A stretch of DNA of 64,000 nt from Bin5 sp965200615 (GCA_965200615.1 OZ241377.1:2294001-2358000); one strand, 5' to 3'. Shown: positions 8,425 through 18,177, numbered from the stretch's first letter. The notes: generated from the letters alone by a model not told the origin. Numbers and translations are program-made.

Positions 8425-9549
8425 ATGTGCAACGCAGAAATCCTGGTCGTTGGATTGGGCGCCATGGGAAGCGCAGCCCTATATCACCTTGCTCGCAGCG
8501 GGGTGACTGCGGTCGGAATCGAGCAGTTTCAGATCGGCCATGCGCTGGGCAGCTCACATGGCTTTTCAAGAATCTATCGCAACTTCTACGCTGATCCCCT
8601 CTACGTAGAGCTGGCTGAGGCGGCCCTTCCCCTTTGGCAGGAACTGGAGTCCCTCTCCGGCCAGAAGCTTCTCCACATAACCGGCCTGCTCTACTTCGCC
8701 CGCCCCGGCAACGACAATGTCGAAGAGAGAATGGGTGTTATGGAGGCGCTGAAAAGGCCCTATGAGCGGCTGACGGCGCAGGAAGTGACCGCACGCTTTC
8801 CCGCTTTGCGGTTGCCAGAGGGGTCCGTCTCCTGCTTAACGCCCCAGGCCGGTTTTCTGGATGCCGGGCGATCTGTGCTGGCGCAGCTGAAGCAGGCCGA
8901 CCGTCTTGGCGCGACCATCCATGATCAGGTTCGTGTCGACAGCGTTGACCTAAGCCAGGACACCCCCGTCCTTGAGACGTCCGCGGGACAGTATCGCTGC
9001 GAACGGCTTATCATTTCGCCGGGTCCCTGGGCCTCCGAGATCCTGGAGGAGCTCGCGCTCCCGTTGCGCGTTACCCGCCAGCAAAAGTTCTACTTCCGAC
9101 CCAAACACCGTGCCCCTTACCGGCCCGGCGAGTTGCCCGTCTACGGAGATGGCGACACCAAATTTTACGGTTTCCCCGACTATGGCCCGGGCCTGAAGGT
9201 CGCAGACGATGGGCTGGGCGCGGAATACGCTCCTTCCGAAGTCGACCGCACCTTGGACATGAGTAAGAGGGATGAACTGCAGGATTGGCTCGAAACGATC
9301 ATGCCCGGCAGCGGCTTCTCCTACGTCGAAGGCTCGACCTGCATGTATACCGTCACGCCGGACCGGGACTTCCTTATCGGCCCCCATCCCGGGAATCCGA
9401 ACGTGATAGTCGGCGCGGGATTCTCCGGGCATGGTTTCAAGTTTTCGACGCTGGTTGGCAAAATCCTGGCTGACCTGGCAGCGGACGGGGCCACCGATTA
9501 TCCTGTCGAGCGGTTTCGGCTTGACCGTTTCGAGAAGGCGAGTTCATAG
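8425..9549 (+). CDS. Monomeric sarcosine / N-methyltryptophan oxidase-type flavoenzyme
   Basis: FAD-dependent amine oxidase of 374 aa, the normal length of the MTOX/MSOX family. The dinucleotide motif GLGAMG (10-15) opens the protein, followed by the family segment SSHGFSRI (43-50). Cys306 in the segment TCMYTVTPDRDF corresponds to the cysteine that binds FAD covalently in this family. The family oxidatively demethylates secondary or tertiary amino acids (sarcosine, N-methyltryptophan, pipecolate), releasing formaldehyde or imine and H2O2. The SSHG variant in place of SSHGG suggests a non-standard substrate. It is the first gene behind the promoter at 8314 and precedes a dipeptidase-like gene and an importer. 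Confidence 0.88.
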   Translation: MCNAEILVVGLGAMGSAALYHLARSGVTAVGIEQFQIGHALGSSHGFSRIYRNFYADPLYVELAEAALPLWQELESLSGQKLLHITGLLYFARPGNDNVEERMGVMEALKRPYERLTAQEVTARFPALRLPEGSVSCLTPQAGFLDAGRSVLAQLKQADRLGATIHDQVRVDSVDLSQDTPVLETSAGQYRCERLIISPGPWASEILEELALPLRVTRQQKFYFRPKHRAPYRPGELPVYGDGDTKFYGFPDYGPGLKVADDGLGAEYAPSEVDRTLDMSKRDELQDWLETIMPGSGFSYVEGSTCMYTVTPDRDFLIGPHPGNPNVIVGAGFSGHGFKFSTLVGKILADLAADGATDYPVERFRLDRFEKASS

Positions 9550-9636
9550 TGCTTCTCGGCCTGCGGCAGCGCCGTAACCGAATGCAGAGAAACTGACTCC
9601 AAGACTTGCCAGACCCAATCTGATACGGAGCACGTG

Positions 9637-10659
9637 ATGAGCGCATCTTCCGCAGAAACCGTCCGCAAGCTCTATCAGGAGGCCGTGGTCATCGACGGCC
9701 TGAACGTGAGCAACTGGGACAGCCCGGCCGTCTTTGACAGTCTGCACGCGGGCGGCGTTACCGCCTTCAATGCGACAGTCGCCACCCTCGAAAACTACAC
9801 GCAGACACTGGACAACATTGCCGCCTGGCTGGGCCGTTTCAGGACCTACCATGAGACAGTCCTCCAGGTAAAAGGCGTAGAGGATATCCTCCGGGCCAAG
9901 CGCGAGAACAAGGTCGGGGTCATTCTCGGCTTTCAGAACGCCACGCCAATTGAGAACGATCTCGAGCGTCTGGCCCTGTTCCGTGCCCTGGGCGTGCTCA
10001 TAATTCAGGTGACCTTTCACGAGCGCAATCTGCTGGGCAGCGGCTGCTATGAACGCCGCGATGACGGGCTGAGTCATTTTGGCGTTGACGCGATCGAGGA
10101 TATGAACCGCCTTGGCATTCTCATCGATCTCTCCCATGTGGGCATCCGCTCGACCATCGAGGCGATTGAGGCGTCGGACAGGCCGGTCGCGATCACCCAT
10201 GCCAACGCGAAGTCCTACTACGACGTTCCGCGCAACAAGACCGATGAAGCGTTGAAGCGCGTGGCTGAGGGCGGCGGCGTGATCGGGGCCACGGCGATCG
10301 CAGCCTTTCTGCGCACAGGCTCTGATTCCACACTGGCGGATTATATCGACGCTATCGATGACATGGTGTCCAGGGTGGGCATCGACCATGTGGGCATTGG
10401 CACCGACTTCACGCAGGACCAGCCGGAGTCGTTTGGGAGGTACATTGGCTCGCAGCAGGGCACGAAGTTCCCGGCCAAATTCGTTGACCCCTCAAGAAGC
10501 CAGCGCGCGGGCCTTCGCTATCCACTGGGATTGCAGTCGCCCGATGAAATGCCGAATCTGGCTGGGGCCTTGCTTGGACGCGGCTACAGTGCGGGCGACG
10601 TTGAAAAGATTCTGGGCGGAAACTGGCTGCGTCTCTTCCGGGAGGTCTGGGATGTTTGA
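9637..10659 (+). CDS. M19 membrane-dipeptidase-like protein with altered metal site
   Basis: Renal-dipeptidase-like (peptidase M19) TIM-barrel protein of 340 aa. ATG 9637 is preferred to GTG 9634 because GGAG at 9627-9630 is correctly spaced. The family fingerprint DLSHVG, the THANA segment and the C-terminal HVGIGTDF are present. However, the first metal motif, normally DGHND, reads DGLNV (20-24): both zinc ligands (His, Asp) are replaced. The usual bridging Glu segment also differs (GVILGFQNA). This matches a divergent M19 subgroup I know from other soil/marine bacteria, so the change is probably old rather than decay. Enzymatic activity may be different or absent. It sits 84 bp upstream of a Dpp-type importer. 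Confidence 0.82.
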   Translation: MSASSAETVRKLYQEAVVIDGLNVSNWDSPAVFDSLHAGGVTAFNATVATLENYTQTLDNIAAWLGRFRTYHETVLQVKGVEDILRAKRENKVGVILGFQNATPIENDLERLALFRALGVLIIQVTFHERNLLGSGCYERRDDGLSHFGVDAIEDMNRLGILIDLSHVGIRSTIEAIEASDRPVAITHANAKSYYDVPRNKTDEALKRVAEGGGVIGATAIAAFLRTGSDSTLADYIDAIDDMVSRVGIDHVGIGTDFTQDQPESFGRYIGSQQGTKFPAKFVDPSRSQRAGLRYPLGLQSPDEMPNLAGALLGRGYSAGDVEKILGGNWLRLFREVWDV

Positions 10660-10743
10660 GGCGTGCAGGCTTTCCCCTGACCCGGCTTTGAAGAGAATTG
10701 CGGAAAGCAACCCTCCCATGAGTATCCGGGGAATGAGCGGGAG

Positions 10744-11706
10744 ATGACCAAGTACATTATCCAGCGCGTCTTGGTCTCCATCCCTATCTTTTTCGGTATT
10801 ACAGTGATCGTCTACGCGCTCTACGCGCTGGCGCCGGGCGACCCATTGGCGATGCTTTTGGGCGAGCGAGCCATGCTGGAAATGACCGCTGAGGAGATAG
10901 AAGCGGCGCGCGAGAGTCTTGGTCTGAACGATCCGTGGCACGCGCGCTATTTCGCCTGGTTTAGCCGGGCGATTCGCGGCGATCTTGGTTATCCCCTTAC
11001 CGGCGGATACACAGTCATGGAGCTCCTGCAACAGCGGATCGGGCCGACGCTGCTGCTCATGGCGACTGCCTTCATCGTTTCGCTGCTGGTCGGCGTTCCC
11101 ATGGGGATCGTTATGGCTCTGAAACAGTACTCCTGGATCGACTATCTCGTAACCGTACTGGCTTTCGCACAGCTCTCAATCCCTTCATTCTTTCTCGCTC
11201 TCGGCGCGATGTACGTCTTTTCTCTGAAGCTGGATATATTCCCGACTTCCGGCCTGCAAACGATTGGCGCGCCCTTCTCTCTTTGGGACCGGATTCACCA
11301 TCTCATCATGCCTTCCTTCATCCTCGCCGCTTACTTTGCCGGCGTCTGGGCGCGCTACACGCGTTCCAGCATGTTGGAGACGATGCATCTTGAATTCGTG
11401 ACGACTGCGCGCGCAAAGGGGCTGCGGGAACGGGTCGTAGTCGTAAGGCACGCTCTCCGCAATGCGCTGCTGCCGATGATTACGGTCGCGTCGCTTAGCC
11501 TGGGGCACCTGCTGGGCGGCTCCATCATCATCGAGACGATCTTCCAGTGGCCGGGTCTTGGCATGTTGGGCTGGCAGGCTACTTTGAACCGGGAATACCC
11601 CATCCTTATGGGGATCATCCTGATCGCCTCCACGACCGTCCTTGCCAGCAACCTGCTGGCCGATATTTTGTACGCTGTCGTCGATCCTAGAATCCGTTAC
11701 GACTGA
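10744..11706 (+). CDS. ABC importer permease, DppB/OppB type
   Basis: Inner-membrane permease of 320 aa with the N-terminal signature MTKYIIQRVLVSIPIFFGIT and about six membrane segments. The EAA loop (ARAKGLRERVVVVRHALRNA) and the C-terminal family ending DPRIRYD are present. It imports peptides, oligosaccharides or related solutes together with the DppC-type partner 40 bp downstream and the binding protein at 12762. No ATPase gene is in this operon. The start ATG directly follows a GGGAG, which is tight for ribosome binding. Confidence 0.93.
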   Translation: MTKYIIQRVLVSIPIFFGITVIVYALYALAPGDPLAMLLGERAMLEMTAEEIEAARESLGLNDPWHARYFAWFSRAIRGDLGYPLTGGYTVMELLQQRIGPTLLLMATAFIVSLLVGVPMGIVMALKQYSWIDYLVTVLAFAQLSIPSFFLALGAMYVFSLKLDIFPTSGLQTIGAPFSLWDRIHHLIMPSFILAAYFAGVWARYTRSSMLETMHLEFVTTARAKGLRERVVVVRHALRNALLPMITVASLSLGHLLGGSIIIETIFQWPGLGMLGWQATLNREYPILMGIILIASTTVLASNLLADILYAVVDPRIRYD

Positions 11707-11746
11707 CTTTCCGCGCAGACTGGTGCGGCGTTGTAAGTGAGGGCTG

Positions 11747-12637
11747 ATGTCCAACGAGCTTCAGGCCGGGCAAAAGCTGTTCGTCGACACACCTGCCAGG
11801 CGGGCCATGCGCCGTTTCACCCGGCACCGCCTGGCGATGTTCGGCCTCGGTGTGCTGCTGATCATGGTCACGGTTTCCGTCTTCGCGCCCGCGATCGCCC
11901 CCCACTCCCCGACCAAGCAGGAGTTGAGCCTTTACCGCAAGCCTCCTACCGAGACGCACTGGCTGGGCACCGATACCTTTGGTCGCGACGTATTTACCCG
12001 CCTGATCTACGCCGGGCGGGTCTCCCTCAGCGTCGGGCTTGTCGCCGTCGGCATCTATGAAACGATTGCCATACTGCTCGGCGCGATCGCCGGCTACTAT
12101 GGCAGCAAAATGGACTGGATTATCATGCGCGCCGTGGATGTCGTGATGACGATCCCGACCATGATCGTCATCATCTTCCTGGTCTCGATTCTGGGTCCCA
12201 GCATGTATAATTCGATGCTTGCCATTGGGATCATGGGGTGGCCGGAGCCAACGCGCCTGGTGCGCGGGCAGATCCTCTCCTTGCGTGAGATGGACTACGT
12301 GACCGCGGCGCGTTCGCTGGGTCTGCCAACGTACCGGATCATTCTGCGGCACGTGCTGCCCGGTGTAGTGGCGCCCTTGGTTGTCCACGCCACCTTCGGC
12401 GTGGCCGGCGCCATTCTCCTGGAGGCAGGGCTTTCCTTTCTCGGCCTCGGTGTGCCGCCGCCTACGCCCAGTTGGGGAAACATGATGAGCTCCGCGCAGA
12501 CGCTGAATATTCTCGAACGCGTGCCGTGGCTGTGGGTGCCGCCCGGTATCGCCATCATGCTCTCGGTCCTTTCGATCAACTTCATCGGTGATGGACTTCG
12601 TGATGCACTTGATCCGCGCGGCATGGAAACAGGCTGA
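11747..12637 (+). CDS. ABC importer permease, DppC/OppC type
   Basis: Inner-membrane permease of 296 aa: one N-terminal membrane helix, the conserved HWLGTDTFGRDVFTR periplasmic segment, then the transport domain with its EAA loop (TAARSLGLPTYRIILRHVLP) and the ending GDGLRDALDPRG. It pairs with the DppB-type permease at 10744. GAGGG lies before the start codon. An unused-looking Shine-Dalgarno sequence (AAAGGAGG near 12656) occurs in the 124-bp gap before the binding protein. Confidence 0.93.
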   Translation: MSNELQAGQKLFVDTPARRAMRRFTRHRLAMFGLGVLLIMVTVSVFAPAIAPHSPTKQELSLYRKPPTETHWLGTDTFGRDVFTRLIYAGRVSLSVGLVAVGIYETIAILLGAIAGYYGSKMDWIIMRAVDVVMTIPTMIVIIFLVSILGPSMYNSMLAIGIMGWPEPTRLVRGQILSLREMDYVTAARSLGLPTYRIILRHVLPGVVAPLVVHATFGVAGAILLEAGLSFLGLGVPPPTPSWGNMMSSAQTLNILERVPWLWVPPGIAIMLSVLSINFIGDGLRDALDPRGMETG

Positions 12638-12761
12638 TTTTGGACGAAGAGCCGAAAGGAGGTTCGAACACTATCTCTGGTCGTCGCCGCAACTTTCTCG
12701 TAGAGTGACGGACTACACATACGAGCCGAACACGCTCATGTCATGACTGGAGGAGAAAACG

Positions 12762-14501
12762 ATGAAACGGCTATTGCTTGCAGTGAATTTTCTTATCGTG
12801 GCAGCCCTGCTGCTGACCGCCTGCGCTCCTGTGGACACGGCCCCTGCCGCCGCCGTCATGGAGGAACCGCCAACCGAAAGGCAGTACGGTGGTACGCTCA
12901 ACTTCTGGCAGCCGTCCTGGGATGGCAGCAAGGACTGGTTCCACCATATCAAGAGGGACGAGGTGACGACCTGGATGTGGGAGGAGCTGTTCTGGACGAC
13001 CACAGGCGGCTTCATCCCCGTACTCGCCACCGGGTATGACGTGTCCGATGACGGCCTTGTCTACACGGTGCATCTGCGCCAGGGCGTGAAATTCCACGAC
13101 GGCGAGGAGTTCACCGCGGAGGACGTCAAGTACTCCTTTGAGTTGAAGTACGATCCCGGCATCCTGCCGCCGGAGGCGCTGAAGGCCGAGGCGGAGCGGG
13201 TTGAAGGACTCTTCGCCTACAAGCAGGGCGAAGAGGGCGCGGATGAGATTACAGGTATTCGCATCGTTGACGATTACACGGTCGAGTTCGTGCTGACAGA
13301 GCGGGACCCCAGCTTCTTCCCCGGATTCCTGGGCTACGTCGAACATCCGATGATGCCCAAGCATGTGCTTGAAACGCTGGACAGGGATGAACTGGTCGCC
13401 GGCACGAGCGACTACTGGGTCACTGGGCCGGTTGGCACCGGGCCCTACAAGTTCGTCGAGCACGTGCCCGGTCAGTACGTGGAGTACGCGCGCTTTGATG
13501 ACTACTGGGGCGGAAAGCCCGGCCCCGAGCGCGTCTTTGTGAAGTTCGCGCCGGTCGAGACCGCCATCATCATGCTGCAGAAGGGCGAGCTCGATATCGT
13601 TTGGGAGGCGCCGGCCGAGGAGGCTGTGCGCCTGATGGACGATCCCAACATCGACGTGCTGGTGGCGGACAACGTAATGGGCTTCTGGATCCAGACCCCG
13701 AACTGGCACGCCGGCGACGGCCTCTGGCAGAACCCCAAGGCCAAGCAGGCGATGCTGCACGCGGCCGACCGCCAGGGCTACGTGGACAATGTGATGCACG
13801 GCTTTGGCGTGGTGCGCCACAGTTGGTTCCACGGCACGCCGTTCGAGTGCCCCACTCTGATGGAATACGACTACGACCTGGAAAAGGCGAAGGCGCTGCT
13901 CGACGAGATCGGCATGACCGCGGACAAACGCGCCGAGTACCAGCTTGAGCTCACCGTCTACCCGGGCAACAAGATGCGCGTCGACTACGCCGTCATGCTG
14001 CACGAGGCCTACACGCAGCTTGGCTTCAAGACCAACGTCGACCTCATCGATGCGGCCTCCTGGGCCGACTACCGCAACGGCAGAGGGCCGCGCGGCACCG
14101 AGTTCGACTTCGCCATCGCCAACTGGGGGCCCGGCACCAACCCCTATGTCCTCGAGCCCTATATGGTCGGCACGGTCGACTTGGGTTACTGGCCGCTCGA
14201 CGTGGAACGGGACTATCACTGGAATGAGTACAGCGCGAATGCAGAAGAAGCCGCGGAGCTCTGGGCCAAGATATTCGCTGAGACCGACATCGAAGCGCAG
14301 ACACCCTACTTCCAGGAGCTGGACTGCATTCTCAACGAAGAGGTCTTCATACCGCACCTCATCGGTGAGTCCTGGATCGCGCTCAAGAGCAAGCGTCTTC
14401 AGGGTATAGACCTCGACCTCAATGTGAGCGTGTACATCGTGCCGATGCTGGTCGATATGGCCAACTGGTGGATCTGGGACCCGGAGGCGGATTCGCAGTA
14501 G
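12762..14501 (+). CDS. Family-5 ABC substrate-binding lipoprotein
   Basis: Extracytoplasmic solute-binding protein (SBP_bac_5) of 579 aa. It has a Sec lipoprotein signal peptide with lipobox LTAC (Cys21). The hallmark YTVHLRQGVKFHDGEEFTAED segment is near residues 100-120 and the family ATDR-like AADRQGY motif follows later. It captures peptides or oligosaccharides and delivers them to the permeases at 10744 and 11747. A GGAGGAG precedes ATG 12762. Unlike the other importers of the window, the binding protein is last in its operon, and a terminator follows. Confidence 0.93.
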   Translation: MKRLLLAVNFLIVAALLLTACAPVDTAPAAAVMEEPPTERQYGGTLNFWQPSWDGSKDWFHHIKRDEVTTWMWEELFWTTTGGFIPVLATGYDVSDDGLVYTVHLRQGVKFHDGEEFTAEDVKYSFELKYDPGILPPEALKAEAERVEGLFAYKQGEEGADEITGIRIVDDYTVEFVLTERDPSFFPGFLGYVEHPMMPKHVLETLDRDELVAGTSDYWVTGPVGTGPYKFVEHVPGQYVEYARFDDYWGGKPGPERVFVKFAPVETAIIMLQKGELDIVWEAPAEEAVRLMDDPNIDVLVADNVMGFWIQTPNWHAGDGLWQNPKAKQAMLHAADRQGYVDNVMHGFGVVRHSWFHGTPFECPTLMEYDYDLEKAKALLDEIGMTADKRAEYQLELTVYPGNKMRVDYAVMLHEAYTQLGFKTNVDLIDAASWADYRNGRGPRGTEFDFAIANWGPGTNPYVLEPYMVGTVDLGYWPLDVERDYHWNEYSANAEEAAELWAKIFAETDIEAQTPYFQELDCILNEEVFIPHLIGESWIALKSKRLQGIDLDLNVSVYIVPMLVDMANWWIWDPEADSQ

Positions 14502-14545
14502 TCGATTCCATCCCTTTCGGACCCAGGTCTACAGGGACATTGCGC

Positions 14546-14579
14546 TGCGAGCACTCCAACGGGGGCGCTCGCAATTTTT
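14546..14579 (+). terminator. Rho-independent terminator after the binding protein
   Basis: TGCGAGC (14546-14552) pairs with GCTCGCA (14567-14573), with a partly pairing CTCC/GGGG inside the loop, followed by five T residues (14575-14579). It lies 45 bp after the binding-protein stop. Confidence 0.65.
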
Positions 14580-14658
14580 GTCAAAAACGTTGGACTGCAG
14601 CCAGCCGATCCAATCTATGGGCCCGGTGGCAAGCTCAGCCGGCAAGGGAGGTGGACAG

Positions 14659-16185
14659 ATGACCAAAGCAGGCGCGGAAACGGCGGACCAGAGCCGTCTG
14701 AGACTTGCCTCCGATCCGTATCGCCCGGCCTACCACTTCCTGGCCCCGTGCAACTGGCTGAACGACCCGAACGGAACGATCTTCTGGAAGGGCAGATATC
14801 ACCTCTTCTACCAGAACAACCCCGACGCCGCCTTCCACGGCGGAGCGACGGGAACGATCCACTGGGGCCACGCGGTCAGTGAAGACCTCGTTCACTGGCA
14901 GGACCTGCCGATCGCGCTGGCGCCGGTGGACAGTTATGACCGCGACGGCTGTTACAGCGGCACGGCCTTCGTCAACATGGACGGCGTGCCGACCATCATC
15001 TATCACGGCGTGCCGGGCGGGATCTGTCTGGCAACAAGCCAGGATGAGATGCTGGTCGAATGGGAAAAACATCCAGCGAACCCCGTCATCCCGACACCCG
15101 AACCCGGCAGCGGCTACACGGTGGACGGCGCTCCCTGCGCCTGGATCGAGGGCGACACCTACTACGCGCTCACGGGTAACACCAGCCGGGAGGAGTTCGA
15201 GGGTCTTAAGCCGGACAGGGCCTTCCTGTTCAGGTCAGTCAATCTGGCGCACTGGGAGTACCTGCACCCCCTTTATGAAGGAGGCAAGTACACGGAAGTC
15301 GGTGAGGACTGCGCGGTGCCCGACTTCTTTCCGATGGGCGACAGGCATGTCCTGCTCTTCGCCAGCCATCATCGCGGGCCGCACTATTACACGGGTACTT
15401 ACGCGAACCAGAAGTTCACGCCCGAGCGACATGGGCGAATGGCTTTCGGCGAAACGAACTTTTCCAACAGGACCGGCATTATGAACGAGTGTCAAACGCT
15501 TCTGGATGGCAACGGCAGGCGCGTGATGTTCGGCCGGCTTTCCGAGGGGCGTTATGGATACGTCCAGCGGGCGTCGGGCTGGTCTGGGATTATGGGCCTG
15601 CCGATGGCGCTTACCATGGGTGAGCAGGGTGAACTGCATTTGAACCCGGTAGAGGAGCTGGAGGCGCTGCGCCGCAACCCTGTGCAGTTCTCCGACATTC
15701 AATTGGCAGGGGATTCGACGATCACGCTTGAAGGAGTGCGCGGCAACCGGCTGGAGCTCCGGGCCGTTTTCAGTTGGGAGAGCGCTGAGGAGTTTGGCCT
15801 GGGCGTGTGCTGTTCGCCCGACGGCGCTGAACAGACGATGATCCGTTTCAACGTCAATCCCAATGACTCGACGCAGCCGCAGGGCCGGTTGATCACTGAC
15901 AGGTTGCTTGTCCTGGACGTTACTCGCTCGAGTGTCAGTCAGGCGGTCAAGAATCGAGAGTCGCAGCGTTGTACCGTTACGCACCCCTACGGTAAACCGA
16001 TCGAGTTGCGCGTCTTCGTTGACCGCAGCGTGGTCGAGGTCTTTGCGGAGGGCGGCCATTATCTGGGCAAACGCATCTATCCCGCGCGGCCCGACAGCTT
16101 GGGCGTGCAAATCTTCTCGCTGGGCGGCAATGCAACCCTCCACTCCCTGGAGGCATGGGAGATGGACGCAATCTGGCCGATATGA
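14659..16185 (+). CDS. Glycoside hydrolase family 32 protein
   Basis: GH32 enzyme of 508 aa: five-bladed propeller (about 20-330) and C-terminal beta-sandwich (about 360-505, ending segment DRSVVEVFAEGG). ATG 14659 is chosen for GGGAGGTGG upstream. The nucleophile motif NDPNG (35-39, Asp36) is intact, and the acid/base EC motif appears as NECQTL. The RDP motif is degenerate (VDGAP keeps the Asp, loses the Arg). GH32 enzymes hydrolyse beta-fructosides such as sucrose, inulin or levan. There is no signal peptide, so it acts on imported sugar in the cytoplasm. The modified RDP motif makes the exact substrate uncertain. Confidence 0.88.
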   Translation: MTKAGAETADQSRLRLASDPYRPAYHFLAPCNWLNDPNGTIFWKGRYHLFYQNNPDAAFHGGATGTIHWGHAVSEDLVHWQDLPIALAPVDSYDRDGCYSGTAFVNMDGVPTIIYHGVPGGICLATSQDEMLVEWEKHPANPVIPTPEPGSGYTVDGAPCAWIEGDTYYALTGNTSREEFEGLKPDRAFLFRSVNLAHWEYLHPLYEGGKYTEVGEDCAVPDFFPMGDRHVLLFASHHRGPHYYTGTYANQKFTPERHGRMAFGETNFSNRTGIMNECQTLLDGNGRRVMFGRLSEGRYGYVQRASGWSGIMGLPMALTMGEQGELHLNPVEELEALRRNPVQFSDIQLAGDSTITLEGVRGNRLELRAVFSWESAEEFGLGVCCSPDGAEQTMIRFNVNPNDSTQPQGRLITDRLLVLDVTRSSVSQAVKNRESQRCTVTHPYGKPIELRVFVDRSVVEVFAEGGHYLGKRIYPARPDSLGVQIFSLGGNATLHSLEAWEMDAIWPI

Positions 16186-16233
16186 AATCATCCGCCACTG
16201 CTCTACCTTGAGAAAAACGAAACCCTCCCGCCA

Positions 16234-18177
16234 ATGACAGCTCTTCCGCATATCTTTTCTCCGCTGACGATCAAGGGAATGACGCTGCGGAACCGCATAT
16301 GCAGTACCGGCCATATGGCGTCCTGGATGCACCATAACGGCGTGCCCAACGACAGGTGCAGGGCCTACTTTGAGGAGCGCGCCAGGGGCGGCATCGCGCT
16401 GGTTACGCTGGGCGCAACCTCAGTTCGGGAAGGCGATCACCCCGCCTACTTCCAGAACCTTGACGATCGTTTCATCACTTCCTACCGCACTCTGACGCAA
16501 GCGGTGCACCGTCACGGCGCTAAGTTTATCGCCCAGTTCTGTCCCCGCGGCGCCCAGGTGCATCTGTCCGAATTCTGCGAGCCGATGCCGAGCGCGCCGG
16601 TCGCGCGCCTGGTGCCCGGCGTCATCAACCAGCCGATTCTCGCCTCGGAGCATGTGGCCTCCTGGCCGGAGGAGGGTCTTGAGGACCTTGTCGCCTGTTG
16701 CGGACGGGCGGCCTGGCGAGCGCGTGCCGGCGGCGCCGATGGGGTGGAGCTCCACGCGCATCAGCACCATCTCCTCTCGCAGTTCCTAAGCCCGGCCTGC
16801 AATCGCCGCGATGACGCCTACGGCGGCAGCTTCGCCGGTCGCGCCCGCCTGCTTGTCGATGCGCTGACCGCGATGCGGAAAGCTGTCGGCGACGACTTTG
16901 TCGTTGGCGTGCGCTTGAAGGCGCACGATATGCACCCGGACGGCTATGACGAACAGGACTGTGTACGCCTGATCGAACATCTGAAATCCAAGGGACTAAT
17001 CGACTATGTGAGTCTCACCATTGGCGGTGCCGTCCATCATACAGGTTCGATGTATATGCAGGAGGCGGCGCAGCTTGAGCGCGTAGCCCGCGTGCGCCGG
17101 GCGATAGATCTGCCCGTTTTCCACGCCGGGGGCATCGTCACCCCGGAGGTTGCGGAGGCTGCGCTGGCGGATGGCTGTCTTGACGTTGTCGGCATCACCA
17201 AGGGTCATTTTGCCGACGCCCATTTTGTGAACAAGCTGCGCGACGGCCAGCGCGAAGAGATCCGGCTCTGCATTCGGTGTCAATTCTGCTGCGACGGCGG
17301 CGAGGGCCCGGTCGGCTGCATCTACAACCCTGTTACCGGTCGCGAGATAGACTGGGCGACACCGGTGCCTGCCCTGCGGCGCCGACGCGTCGTGATCGTG
17401 GGCGCGGGGCCGGCCGGTATGGAGGCAGCCATTACGGCTTCCGAGCGGGGCCACGAAGTGATCGTCCTAGAAAAGGCGGATCGCGTCGGTGGTCAGGTCC
17501 ACTTAGCCGGCGTGGCCCAGCTGCGCCGCGGCTTTTTGACAATCGCAGAGTTTTATCAACGACAGGCCGCCAGCGGGCGCTTCGAAGTTCGGTTAGGTGT
17601 CGAGGCAACGCAAGATAACATTATGGCGTTGAACCCCGACGCGGTCGTTCTGGCGACGGGTTCGGAGCCGGTCCGGGCGCGCGTCGACGGCTGCAACAAG
17701 GAGACTTTGACAGTTCACGAGGTCCTTGAAGGCAGGGCGGATGGTTGCCGCCGTGTTCTGATCGTTGACCGCGATGGCCATGCCCCGGCCTTTGTGGCGG
17801 CGGACCACTTGCGCAGCGAGGGGACGGCGGTCACTTTTGTTGCGGCAACGGCCCGCGCCGGCGCGGACCTGGGCGAAAGGGACGCGGCCATGCTCTGCCA
17901 GCGCCTGGCCGAACAGGGCGTGACCTTTTTTGTCGGTTACGACCTGGCGCACGTAAACGGTTCACACGCGACGCTGAGAAGCATCTTCACCGGCGAGGAG
18001 CAGTCGGTTGGCCAGTTCGATGAAATCGTAGTTGCAGCCGGCAGCCGGCCCTACAGCCCGCTGGCCGCTGCGCTGGAAGGCAAAATGCATGAACTGCACG
18101 TAGTCGGCGCCGCCAATGCGTCCCGCTTTATCTTTGAGGCCACCACTGATGGCGCGCGAATCGGCCACGCGATCTGA
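16234..18177 (+). CDS. Old-yellow-enzyme-type Fe-S flavin oxidoreductase
   Basis: NADH:flavin oxidoreductase of the 2,4-dienoyl-CoA reductase / trimethylamine dehydrogenase group, 647 aa. Residues 1-330 are the FMN TIM barrel. Cys346, Cys349, Cys352/353 and Cys362 form the 4Fe-4S cluster motif. The C-terminal half is an FAD/NAD domain starting with VIVGAGPAG. The family reduces enoyl thioesters or demethylates methylated amines (trimethylamine, stachydrine). The neighbourhood with an N-methyl amine oxidase favours the second role, by inference only. It begins 48 bp after the GH32 gene with no strong ribosome site. Confidence 0.9.
   Translation: MTALPHIFSPLTIKGMTLRNRICSTGHMASWMHHNGVPNDRCRAYFEERARGGIALVTLGATSVREGDHPAYFQNLDDRFITSYRTLTQAVHRHGAKFIAQFCPRGAQVHLSEFCEPMPSAPVARLVPGVINQPILASEHVASWPEEGLEDLVACCGRAAWRARAGGADGVELHAHQHHLLSQFLSPACNRRDDAYGGSFAGRARLLVDALTAMRKAVGDDFVVGVRLKAHDMHPDGYDEQDCVRLIEHLKSKGLIDYVSLTIGGAVHHTGSMYMQEAAQLERVARVRRAIDLPVFHAGGIVTPEVAEAALADGCLDVVGITKGHFADAHFVNKLRDGQREEIRLCIRCQFCCDGGEGPVGCIYNPVTGREIDWATPVPALRRRRVVIVGAGPAGMEAAITASERGHEVIVLEKADRVGGQVHLAGVAQLRRGFLTIAEFYQRQAASGRFEVRLGVEATQDNIMALNPDAVVLATGSEPVRARVDGCNKETLTVHEVLEGRADGCRRVLIVDRDGHAPAFVAADHLRSEGTAVTFVAATARAGADLGERDAAMLCQRLAEQGVTFFVGYDLAHVNGSHATLRSIFTGEEQSVGQFDEIVVAAGSRPYSPLAAALEGKMHELHVVGAANASRFIFEATTDGARIGHAI

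Noticed and set aside
8358..8594. 78-codon plus-strand frame at the oxidase start
   Set aside because: It overlaps the oxidase gene in another frame, has no ribosome site and lies in the promoter leader.
12771..14357. 528-codon open frame on the minus strand
   Set aside because: It is an antisense shadow of the binding-protein gene 12762-14501, which has a signal peptide and family motifs. Long antisense frames are common in GC-rich DNA.
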